33,004 nucleotides of DNA from an uncultured Elusimicrobia bacterium (GTDB taxonomy: Bacteria > Elusimicrobiota > Elusimicrobia > UBA1565 > UBA9628). Every line of letters starts with the position of its first letter. Within the stretch, counting starts at the first letter, position 1. Below the pieces are notes generated by a model. The model made no database searches. It had not been told where the DNA came from and saw nothing but the letters and a program-made list of their open reading frames with translations. A program made the translations under genes and the position numbers. Shown here in pieces: positions 1 through 6,109 of the stretch. The stretch is from positions 1 through 33,004 of the forward strand of contig CAIRTQ010000141.1 in the NCBI GenBank assembly GCA_903881545.1, given 5' to 3'.

Positions 1-591
1 AGGCATAGCGTTGCGGTTCAAGCGTTCCAAATGGCCAAGACGCTCGTGACGAACAAGCAGTACCAGGCGTGCGTGGATGTTGGCGTCTGCACGAAGGCGG
101 AGTGGTACGGGCCTTGGTTTGTAGGGGACTACCAGCCGGTCGCCGGGGTGGATTGGGAGCAGGCGCAAGTGTTTTCGCGGTGGGTGGGCGGACGCCTGCC
201 TACGGAAGCCGAATGGGAGTATGCGGCGCGCGGCGGTGGCCGTGAGCAGAAATATCCATGGGGCGACGAGGCCGCGACGTGCGAACGGGCCATGATAGGG
301 AACTGCGGATACGGGCCGACAGCGCCTGTGTGTTTGAAGCCTGAGGGCAATACGAAGCAAGGGCTATGCGACATGGCCGGTAATGTATGGGAGTGGGTAC
401 AGGATTGGTATCACGATTCGTACAATGGCGCGCCGATTGATGGAAGCGCCTGGGAAAGTCCTACGGGCTCCGACCGCGTGCTTCGGGGCGGTTCGTGGAA
501 CAACGACGCCGGCGACGCGCGGTCGGCCGACCTGCGCAACCGCGACCCGGGCTACCGCCACGGCATCCTGGGCTTCCGGCCCGCCCGCTGA
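1..591 (+). CDS. SUMF1/formylglycine-generating-enzyme-like protein, 5'-partial
   Basis: The reading frame is open from the first base, and the residues before the first ATG (position 31) already fit the family, so the gene starts upstream of the window. The visible 196 residues carry the usual FGE-sulfatase/C-type-lectin-fold blocks: VTNKQYQACV near the start, GGRLPTEAEWEYAARGG, KYPWGDE, a GLCDMAGNVWEWVQDWY block, then VLRGGSW and a terminal GFRPAR. Family members either oxidise Cys to formylglycine in sulfatases or act only as ligand-binding lectin-like domains; no sulfatase gene lies nearby, so the role here is open. The C-terminus resembles the variable region of SUMF-type DGR target genes (separate entry). 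The next gene is convergent, 49 bp away, with a perfect hairpin between them. Confident on family, unsure on function. Confidence 0.88.
   Translation, partial: RHSVAVQAFQMAKTLVTNKQYQACVDVGVCTKAEWYGPWFVGDYQPVAGVDWEQAQVFSRWVGGRLPTEAEWEYAARGGGREQKYPWGDEAATCERAMIGNCGYGPTAPVCLKPEGNTKQGLCDMAGNVWEWVQDWYHDSYNGAPIDGSAWESPTGSDRVLRGGSWNNDAGDARSADLRNRDPGYRHGILGFRPAR
478..588 (+). other. Candidate DGR variable region at the 3' end of the SUMF1 gene
   Basis: From the VLRGGSW motif to the C-terminus, the codons at positions that vary in DGR target proteins are nearly all NNC: AAC, AAC, GAC, GGC, GAC, GAC, AAC, GAC, GGC, TAC, CAC, GGC, ATC. Each can be derived from an AAC codon by changing only adenines, which is what DGR mutagenic retrohoming does. 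The scaffold codons (GGSW, RSA, R..P, GFR) keep the family consensus. No reverse transcriptase, Avd gene or template repeat was seen in the window. An ordinary FGE paralogue descended from such a gene, or a remote DGR, remains possible. Confidence 0.35.
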
Positions 592-602
592 ACTTGCGGC
601 CA

Positions 603-632
603 TCTGACCCGACCAATACTGATCGGGTCAGA
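603..632. terminator. Perfect 10-bp inverted repeat between convergent genes
   Basis: TCTGACCCGA (603-612) pairs perfectly with TCGGGTCAGA (623-632) around a 10-nt loop. It lies between the convergent SUMF1 gene (stop at 591) and the P-loop gene (stop at 641), so a shared bidirectional terminator is the simple reading. Neither side has a U-tract, which weakens a Rho-independent call. A hairpin just downstream of the variable region is also a known feature of some DGR target sites, so it may serve that instead. Confidence 0.5.
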
Positions 633-640
633 ATTCTGGA

Positions 641-1615
641 CTAGCGCCGGGCCAAGCCGGCCAGATGCGCCAGCGCTTCCCGCAGGCCCTCGTGCACGGC
701 CTTGACCTGCGCCGGCTTCCAGGCCTCCTGCGGCTCGCGCAGGAACGAGGTCTTGTCCTCCCGGTTGTCGAAGCGTGCCAGGGGCAGGTGATAGGTCCGG
801 CCGTGGGCCTTGACGCTGACCGTGCCCGGCTGTTCGGAGTTCTGGGCCAGCCACTCCATGTCGTCGCAGCCATAGTCCTTGAGCATGACCTCCAGGGGCA
901 CGCCGTGGTGCAGGATGGAACCCGGGTCCTTGGGGTTGCTGCGGGCCTGGTTCTTGCGGCGCGACTCTTCAGGCGTGACCCAGATGTAGAGGATGCCGGC
1001 TTTCTCCAGGATCTCTGGAGCGAGCCGCGCCAGGGAGTAGCCGTAGCCGAACGGCTCGGCCAGAGGCAGCGTCGATCCCTGGGGGCCGCCGCGAGCGAAC
1101 TCGATGACCAGGGTCCGTCCTTCCAGGCTCTCCGGATAGCTGTTCTGCTTGTCCTGGACGAGCTGACGCGACTCCGCGGCGATGGCCTCGGCGAGCTTGG
1201 CGCGCAGCGACTTGTCCAGCCCCGCCAGGCGCGCCGGCGCGCCGCACTTGACCGCGGCGCGGTCGATGCGGTCCATGAGGTCCGAGCCCGCGTGGGCCGG
1301 GTTGAGGAAGCGCTTTTGGACCAAGTCGGCGTGGTCCTCGTTGACCAGCTCGATCAATGTGCCCCAGTCGCGGGGATCGCGGAAGGGCCGGTCCGGGGCC
1401 TGGAAGAAGAGGCGGCCCTGGTCCAGCCCCGCCAGTTCGTCGTCTATGCGCCGCATCATGTGCACATAGGGGAAATCGTCAAGCTGGACGCTGGGCCCCA
1501 TGTGGAAATCGTCCCGCCGAGGCTGGGCCGGCATGAGTTCCAGATAGCGGCGCACCTCGGACTTGCCCGAGGCGGGCAGGGCGAGGAGCAGTATCGTGTC
1601 TAGTGTCTTGTTCAT
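641..1615 (-). CDS. P-loop NTPase/kinase-like protein of unknown function
   Basis: This 324-residue protein begins MNKTLDTILLLALPASGKSE, whose A-x4-GKS matches a Walker A motif directly after a hydrophobic beta strand. No family was recognised. Later segments (ILEKAGILYIWVTPEESRRK, followed by RSNPKDPGSILHHG) look like a nucleotide-kinase strand and a basic lid region. A longer frame runs upstream to 1843, but its extra residues are the neighbouring membrane-protein gene read in another frame. The ATG at 1615 is preferred because it forms an ATGA overlap with the stop of that gene, implying translational coupling. With the fumarase gene upstream it forms a three-gene unit. A soluble kinase acting on a small molecule or polynucleotide is plausible; the substrate is unknown. 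Confidence 0.75.
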   Translation of the reverse strand: MNKTLDTILLLALPASGKSEVRRYLELMPAQPRRDDFHMGPSVQLDDFPYVHMMRRIDDELAGLDQGRLFFQAPDRPFRDPRDWGTLIELVNEDHADLVQKRFLNPAHAGSDLMDRIDRAAVKCGAPARLAGLDKSLRAKLAEAIAAESRQLVQDKQNSYPESLEGRTLVIEFARGGPQGSTLPLAEPFGYGYSLARLAPEILEKAGILYIWVTPEESRRKNQARSNPKDPGSILHHGVPLEVMLKDYGCDDMEWLAQNSEQPGTVSVKAHGRTYHLPLARFDNREDKTSFLREPQEAWKPAQVKAVHEGLREALAHLAGLARR

Positions 1616-1845
1616 GATGAGACCTCCAGGGGCGGCCGGGCCGCCGTGAATTCGCGAGTCTGGGACAATTCCCGGACCCGCTTCTTTTCGGCCAGGGACA
1701 GGAAGCCCACGGCCACGAGGATGAGCGCCAGAGAGGCCCAGTCCGCCGGACCTGGGAATTTGGCTTCGAAGATGACGTAGAAGAAGTAGTAGGCGAGGCA
1801 GAGTTGGACCAGCCGTCCGGTCGAGCCTTCGGCGGTCTTCCACAT
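1612..1845 (-). CDS. Small membrane protein, probably two transmembrane helices
   Basis: This 77-residue protein has two hydrophobic stretches, around residues 13-30 (VQLCLAYYFFYVIFEA) and 36-52 (WASLALILVAVGFLSLA), followed by a charged tail. No family was recognised. Its start lies 6 bp after the fumarase stop, and its TGA overlaps the ATG of the P-loop protein gene as ATGA. Hydrophobic codons in the right places and tight coupling at both ends argue that it is a real gene, not a shadow of the long antisense frame. No strong Shine-Dalgarno sequence is visible, so translation may depend on coupling to the fumarase gene. Confidence 0.65.
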   Translation of the reverse strand: MWKTAEGSTGRLVQLCLAYYFFYVIFEAKFPGPADWASLALILVAVGFLSLAEKKRVRELSQTREFTAARPPLEVSS

Positions 1846-1851
1846 ACGGAC

Positions 1852-3507
1852 TCAGCGCGCCGCGCCGCGGCTGGCGAGCTGCCGGTAGAAGTCGTTGCCC
1901 TTGTCGTCGATCAGGATGAAGGCGGGGAAGTCCTCGACATCGATGGTGTAGACCGCCTCCATGCCGAGCTCAGGATATTCGATGAGCTCGACCTTTTTGA
2001 TATTTTCTTGCGCGAGGACCGCGGCCGGGCCGCCGATCGAGCCCAGGTAGAAGCCTCCGTGCTTCTTGCAGGAGTCGGCCACGATTTGACCGCGGTTGCC
2101 CTTGGCGATCATGACCATGGAAGCGCCGCGCGACTGCAGGAGCTCGACATAGGAGTCCATCCGGCCCGCCGTGGTGGGGCCCAAGGAGCCGGAGGGCGCT
2201 CCCGGAGGGGTCTTGGCCGGGCCAGCGTAGAAGATGGGGTGGTCCATGAGGTACCGCGGCAGGGGTTCGCCCCGGTCGAGGCGTTCCTTGAACTTGGCAT
2301 GGGCGATGTCCCGCGCCACGATGATGCGTCCGTTGAGGGCGAGCTGCGTGGAGACCGGATGCCGGGAGAGCTGGGCCAGGATCTCTTTCATCGGGCGGTT
2401 GAGGTCCACGCGCACCGCCTTGGACACGGACTGGCCGCGGTAGGCGGCGGGGATGAGCCGCTCAGGCCGGCGCTCCATCTCCTCAAGCCAGACGCCGGAG
2501 CGGTCGATCTTGGCGAGGAGGTTGCGGTCCGCCGAGCAGGAGAGCCCCATCCCGATCGGGCAGGAGGCGCCGTGCCGGGGCAATCGGATCACGCGGATGT
2601 CGTGGGCGAAGTGCTTGCCGCCGAACTGGGCGCCGAAGCCGGACTGCCGGGCGGCTTCCAACAGTTCCTTCTCCAGGCCCAGATCGCGGAAGGCGCGGCC
2701 GTGCGCGTCGCCGCTGGCGGGCAGGGCGTCGTAGTAGCCCGTGGAGGCGAGCTTGACCGTCTTCAGGGCGGCCTCGGCCGAGGTCCCGCCCACCGCGAAG
2801 GCGAGGTGGTAGGGCGGGCAGGCGGCGGTGCCCAGGCTCTTCATCTTCTCTACCAGGAACTTCTTGAGGCTCGCCGGATTGAGGAGCGCCTTGGTCTCCT
2901 GGTACAAGAAGGTCTTGTTGGCGGAGCCGCCGCCCTTGGCGATGAACAGGAACTTGTACTCCATGCCCGGCGCGGCGTAGAGGTCGATCTGCGCCGGCAG
3001 ATTGTTGCCGGAGTTCTTCTCCTCGTACATGTCGAGGGCCACGGTCTGGGAATAGCGCAGGTTCTCCTCGCGGTAGGTCTTCCAGATGCCGCGGGTGAGC
3101 CATTCCGCATCGTCCGCTCCGGTCCATACCTGCTGGCCTTTCCAGGCGACGACGGTGGCCGTGCCGGTGTCCTGGCAGAACGGCAGGACGAAGCGGGCGG
3201 AGACCACGGAGTTGCGCAGGAAGGTCAAGGCGACGAACTTGTCGTTGGCCGAAGCTTCGGGGTCCTTGAGGATGGCGGCCACCTGGCGCTGGTGCGCCGG
3301 CCGCAGGAGGAAGGAGATGTTGCGCATGGCCTCGTTGGCCAACTGCGCCAGGACCTCGGGTTCGACCTGGAGCATGGGCTGGCCCGCGAACTTCGCCAGA
3401 CTTATGCCTTTCTTGGTCAGGAGACGAAACTTGGTCTTGTCTTTGCCCATCGCGAAGGGGGGGTGGTATTGGAAGGGGGGCGGCCGCAGCGCGGTCGGTT
3501 TCTTCAT
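1852..3507 (-). CDS. fumA: Fumarate hydratase, class I (iron-sulfur)
   Basis: Class I fumarase interconverts fumarate and (S)-malate in the cytoplasm with a [4Fe-4S] cluster. The 551-residue length matches the single-chain FumA/FumB form with fused alpha and beta parts. Three likely cluster cysteines are visible: C111 in [10 protein letters not shown]230 in [19 protein letters not shown] and C316 in [16 protein letters not shown]. The C-terminal part carries [19 protein letters not shown] and KNGG-like [13 protein letters not shown] blocks typical of the beta domain. The chosen ATG has no Shine-Dalgarno sequence, but a TAAAAT hexamer lies 6 nt upstream, suggesting a leaderless transcript. It heads a unit with the small membrane protein and the P-loop gene. 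Tartrate dehydratase is a relative, but it is usually split into two genes. Confidence 0.93.
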   Translation of the reverse strand: MKKPTALRPPPFQYHPPFAMGKDKTKFRLLTKKGISLAKFAGQPMLQVEPEVLAQLANEAMRNISFLLRPAHQRQVAAILKDPEASANDKFVALTFLRNSVVSARFVLPFCQDTGTATVVAWKGQQVWTGADDAEWLTRGIWKTYREENLRYSQTVALDMYEEKNSGNNLPAQIDLYAAPGMEYKFLFIAKGGGSANKTFLYQETKALLNPASLKKFLVEKMKSLGTAACPPYHLAFAVGGTSAEAALKTVKLASTGYYDALPASGDAHGRAFRDLGLEKELLEAARQSGFGAQFGGKHFAHDIRVIRLPRHGASCPIGMGLSCSADRNLLAKIDRSGVWLEEMERRPERLIPAAYRGQSVSKAVRVDLNRPMKEILAQLSRHPVSTQLALNGRIIVARDIAHAKFKERLDRGEPLPRYLMDHPIFYAGPAKTPPGAPSGSLGPTTAGRMDSYVELLQSRGASMVMIAKGNRGQIVADSCKKHGGFYLGSIGGPAAVLAQENIKKVELIEYPELGMEAVYTIDVEDFPAFILIDDKGNDFYRQLASRGAAR

Positions 3508-3558
3508 CCCCGGATTTTACAAAATAAGGCGCCGAAACTTTGGTAGTATCGTGGGCGC
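3508..3558. promoter_or_regulatory. Divergent promoter region with two close -10-like hexamers
   Basis: Only 51 bp separate the divergent fumarase and adenosyltransferase genes. On the minus strand TAAAAT (3519-3514) sits 6 nt before the fumarase ATG. On the plus strand TAGTAT (3544-3549) sits 9 nt before the ATG at 3559. The spacer is AT-rich in a GC-rich setting and has no Shine-Dalgarno sequence for either gene. Clear -35 boxes were not found. Transcripts from both would begin at or within a few bases of the start codons. Confidence 0.45.
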
Positions 3559-4080
3559 ATGGCCAAGGATTCGGACCAGGGCTGGACCACCTTGCGGGGC
3601 GGCCGGCGGGTCAGGAAGGACCACGGGCTTCTGGAGATGGGGGGAGAGCTCGATGAGCTTAACTCCCTGCTGGGCGCGGCCGCCGCGCTTATGGGGGGGC
3701 GGAACTGCGCTCCAGTCCGCGCCCAGATCCGGGATATCCAGGCCGCTTTGCTGGGCGCTGGCTGCGCGCTGGGCGCTGCCGCGGATCTGACTGCGGACAT
3801 CCGGGCCTTGGAGCGTTCGGAGCGGCTGTTGTCCCAGGGCTTGCCGCCTTTGCGCGGCTTCCTCATCCCTGGCGGCGCTCCGGCCGGGGCCTGGCTGCAC
3901 GTGGCCCGCGCCGTTTGCCGCCGCGCCGAGCGCCGGGCCGCCGGCTTGCCGCGCCAAGCCGCGCCCCTTTTGGCTTATCTCAATCGGCTTTCACTGTGGC
4001 TTTTCAGCGCCGCGCGCTGGGTCAACGCGCGTCAGGGAAGGCCCGAACTCCCCGTTGCCGACGGCCCGAAGAGGCGATGA
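3559..4080 (+). CDS. Cob(I)alamin adenosyltransferase, PduO type
   Basis: PduO/MMAB-type enzymes transfer adenosyl from ATP to cob(I)alamin, giving the adenosylcobalamin coenzyme. The 173-residue protein shows the family blocks: a glycine/arginine N-terminus (LRGGRRVRKDH), the GELDELNSLLG helix, RGFLIPGG, AWLHVARAVCRRAERRA, and a final LAYLNRLSLWLFSAARWVN. The RRAERR arginines belong to the ATP-binding set. The N-terminal substrate loop is shortened, and the usual TGD-like start is changed to RRVRKDH, so activity should not be assumed. It starts a plus-strand pair with the small Cys-rich gene 13 bp downstream. No cobalamin biosynthesis genes are near. Confidence 0.85.
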   Translation: MAKDSDQGWTTLRGGRRVRKDHGLLEMGGELDELNSLLGAAAALMGGRNCAPVRAQIRDIQAALLGAGCALGAAADLTADIRALERSERLLSQGLPPLRGFLIPGGAPAGAWLHVARAVCRRAERRAAGLPRQAAPLLAYLNRLSLWLFSAARWVNARQGRPELPVADGPKRR

Positions 4081-4093
4081 TCAGGAGGATATT

Positions 4094-4441
4094 ATGTGTC
4101 TGAAAACTTCGCGAACCGATGAATGCGACTGTTATGATTGCGTCGAGGCGCGTCAGGGGCGCGCGGCGCGGCGCCAGGGCGGCTGCGGGGAGCCGATGCC
4201 GGGCGTCCCTGATGCCTTGGAGTCGTGGCGCAGCGCTTTCCACCAGGCCTATCGCGAGGTCCAGGTGGAGATCTTCAAGGCCAAGATCAAGGCCGGCATG
4301 TCCAAGACCATGGAGAAGACCGCGGCTTTGGTCCTCGACGCCATGATAGGTGAAATCCTGGACAGCGCCCGTCGGGCCGAGTCCCGTAAGGACCTCCGCA
4401 AGAAGCTGGAGAAGCTCGTCGCCTCGGCCGGCGCCGACTAG
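4094..4441 (+). CDS. Small Cys-rich protein of unknown function
   Basis: This 115-residue protein starts at an ATG five bases after a perfect AGGAGG (4083-4088), which decides against the ATG at 4055 in the same frame. The N-terminus holds six cysteines: C2, a CDCYDC cluster around residues 11-16, and C30 in GGCGE, suggesting metal binding. The rest is charged and helical (KAKIKAGMSKTMEKTAALVLDAMIGEIL, then a Lys/Arg-rich end), like a small coiled or helical-bundle domain. No family was recognised. It follows the adenosyltransferase gene by 13 bp and is probably co-transcribed; it ends 14 bp from the convergent lipoprotein gene. Confidence 0.7.
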   Translation: MCLKTSRTDECDCYDCVEARQGRAARRQGGCGEPMPGVPDALESWRSAFHQAYREVQVEIFKAKIKAGMSKTMEKTAALVLDAMIGEILDSARRAESRKDLRKKLEKLVASAGAD

Positions 4442-4455
4442 GACGCCGCCCGGCC

Positions 4456-5517
4456 TCAGCGCGGGTTGGGCGCAGGCGGAGCCGGGACCGCGCCGCTGGA
4501 GACCGCCGGGGCCGCGACTGTGTCGCTGGACAGGGCCGGCGCGATGGCCGCTTCGGTGCTCACGGCCACGGTCGGAACGATCGGAATAACAGGAGCCGTC
4601 ACGGTGCCGCTGGAGACTTCCGGCGTGATGACCGCTGCGGTGCTGGGGGCCACGGCCGGGACCAGAGGCGGAGTCTCCGTGCCGGTCGATATGGCCGGAA
4701 CCTCCACCGTCCCGCTGGAGACGGCCGCGCCGGAGGGCGTGCCGGCCGCGGAAGCGCCGGCCAGGGATATGCTGAGGTTCTGCGCGGCCTGGGCGGCCAA
4801 GGTGGGCATCAGCTCCTTCCAGCGGTCTATGAGCTGCCGGGGCAGGGTCTTGAATTCGTAGAGGGTCCGGGCGTTCGCCTTGGAATCCACGGTCACCTCG
4901 TTCCTCCAAAGCAGGTGCATGTCCCGGCAGCGATAGATCTGGCTGGTGAGGGTCAGGCTCGGGATCACGTTGTCGCTCTCGTCCGCCGCCACGTAAGGGA
5001 GCAGGTTGGCCTCGAAGACTAAAGCGTCGTCGAGGGCGAGGACGCGGGTGTAATCGCGCGGGTGCGGCAAGGCGGTGTCCTCATGCAGGTACTTGTTCTG
5101 CCAATCCAAGGTGTCGGCGGCGCGGTTCCATGCGCTGACCGTTGCGGTGGCGAGCGCGGCCTCGGATACGGGGATGAACTTGCCCGGGAATCTGGTTTTG
5201 GACAGTTCGGCCATCAGCAGGGGCGCGAGGACCTCCTGCGGCTTCCAGTGCGGCAGGTACTGCTGTAGGGACGCGGAGGCCGTTCTGTAGCGTTCGTCCT
5301 GCATCCCCTGGGTGACCGTTCCCAGCACCGGCAGGGTTTTGGCCATGGAGTCGGCCTTTGACGCGCTGTCCGTCACGACCCACGCCCCGGGCGAGGGGAA
5401 CACCATGAGGATGGTCCGCTGACCCTGGCCCGCGGCCTGGGGGGTATAGACCGGAGGCTCCATGGAAATGCACGCGCCGAATGATAAGAGGCAGGCCAGG
5501 GGGAATAGTCTTTTCAT
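4456..5517 (-). CDS. Putative lipoprotein with Ala/Val/Pro/Ser/Thr-rich C-terminal tail
   Basis: This 353-residue protein begins MKRLFPLACLLSFGACISME, a lipoprotein-type signal with Cys16 as the likely lipidation site, although Phe at -3 is atypical. Residues about 20-250 form a mixed alpha/beta region with no recognised family; it includes LMVFPSPGAWVVTDS, WKPQEVLAPLLMAEL and IYRCRDMHLLWRNEVTVDSKA, which suggest an envelope protein that responds to or is compared across conditions. From about residue 258 the sequence becomes low-complexity, with repeated SSGTV and STxAAIxP units, probably an extended linker. It has its own promoter-like sequence just upstream. A four-codon frame (MEKK) with the better-placed Shine-Dalgarno overlaps the start ATG. 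Confidence 0.75.
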   Translation of the reverse strand: MKRLFPLACLLSFGACISMEPPVYTPQAAGQGQRTILMVFPSPGAWVVTDSASKADSMAKTLPVLGTVTQGMQDERYRTASASLQQYLPHWKPQEVLAPLLMAELSKTRFPGKFIPVSEAALATATVSAWNRAADTLDWQNKYLHEDTALPHPRDYTRVLALDDALVFEANLLPYVAADESDNVIPSLTLTSQIYRCRDMHLLWRNEVTVDSKANARTLYEFKTLPRQLIDRWKELMPTLAAQAAQNLSISLAGASAAGTPSGAAVSSGTVEVPAISTGTETPPLVPAVAPSTAAVITPEVSSGTVTAPVIPIVPTVAVSTEAAIAPALSSDTVAAPAVSSGAVPAPPAPNPR

Positions 5518-5538
5518 TTCTTTTCCATTTTCCTCTTA

Positions 5539-5567
5539 ATCATACAATCATGGCGCGCCGCGGGCAA
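5539..5567 (-). promoter_or_regulatory. Sigma70-like promoter of the lipoprotein gene
   Basis: On the minus strand TTGCCC (5567-5562) and TATGAT (5544-5539) are separated by 17 bp, matching four and five of six consensus bases. Transcription would begin near 5531, just before the AGAGGA Shine-Dalgarno-like sequence (5536-5531) and 14-20 nt before the ATG at 5517. Confidence 0.5.
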
Positions 5568-5607
5568 ATCCACCGGCTCCAAAGTAGCGCCTGACTTCTG
5601 AATAATC

Positions 5608-5613
5608 TACAAT
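5608..5613 (+). promoter_or_regulatory. -10-like TACAAT upstream of the AHSA1-like gene
   Basis: TACAAT (five of six consensus bases) lies 12 nt before the ATG at 5626. No Shine-Dalgarno sequence precedes the start and no convincing -35 was found, so any transcript would have a leader of only a few bases. The surrounding 5518-5625 spacer is AT-richer than the genes and serves both divergent units. Confidence 0.35.
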
Positions 5614-5625
5614 AAGCCACTGCTC

Positions 5626-6096
5626 ATGCATTCTCGCGATATCGACATCCAGATGCTCATCGACCAGCCCATAGAGAAGGTCTTTGACGCCTGGATAAAG
5701 CCCGAGCTCATCGAGCAATGGCTGGCGCGCAAGGCGCGGGTGGAGCCGGCTCCGGGCGGGGTCTACGAGCTGTTCTGGGATCCGGAGCACCCGGGCATCA
5801 ACAGCACCGTGGGCTGCCGCATCGGGAGCATCGTGCCTAACGCGGAGTTGAGCTTCAATTGGAAGGGGCCGGAGCCTTACGCCAAGGTCATGGGCGACGC
5901 CACCAAGGTCTTTGTGCGCCTCGAGATGCAGGGCAACGCCACGCTGCTGCGCTTCGTGCACACCGGCTGGGGCACGGGCGCGCGCTGGGAGGAGGCCCGC
6001 CTTTGGCAGGCCGAAGCCTGGCGGCGGGCCATCACCAACCTGAAGAACTTCCTGGAGAGTTCCGAGAAGTTCCTCAGGGGCCTTTCGATGAATTGA
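5626..6096 (+). CDS. SRPBCC/AHSA1-like (START-fold) protein
   Basis: This 156-residue protein has the pattern of the AHSA1/SRPBCC family: an N-terminal strand DIDIQMLIDQPIEKVFDAWIKPELIEQWL, a middle PGGVYELFWDP, SIVPNAELSFNWKGP, then TLLRFVHTGWGTGARWEEA, and a long C-terminal helix with LKNFLESSEKFL. These folds bind small hydrophobic ligands or act as Hsp90 co-chaperone-like domains; the ligand cannot be told here. It precedes secA by 13 bp and probably shares its transcript, although no functional link is evident. There is no signal peptide, so it is cytoplasmic. A second in-frame ATG at 5653 would cut into the first strand and is less likely. Confidence 0.85.
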   Translation: MHSRDIDIQMLIDQPIEKVFDAWIKPELIEQWLARKARVEPAPGGVYELFWDPEHPGINSTVGCRIGSIVPNAELSFNWKGPEPYAKVMGDATKVFVRLEMQGNATLLRFVHTGWGTGARWEEARLWQAEAWRRAITNLKNFLESSEKFLRGLSMN

Positions 6097-6109
6097 GGGA
6101 GCGGCCACA

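Noticed and set aside
1804-3546. Long plus-strand open frame (580 codons) over the fumarase gene
   Set aside because: It is antisense to a clearly conserved gene, and its protein has no family features. Long antisense frames are common in GC-rich DNA.
5518-5529. Four-codon frame (MEKK) overlapping the lipoprotein start
   Set aside because: It has the better-placed Shine-Dalgarno but is too short to support as a gene, so it is mentioned only in the lipoprotein entry.
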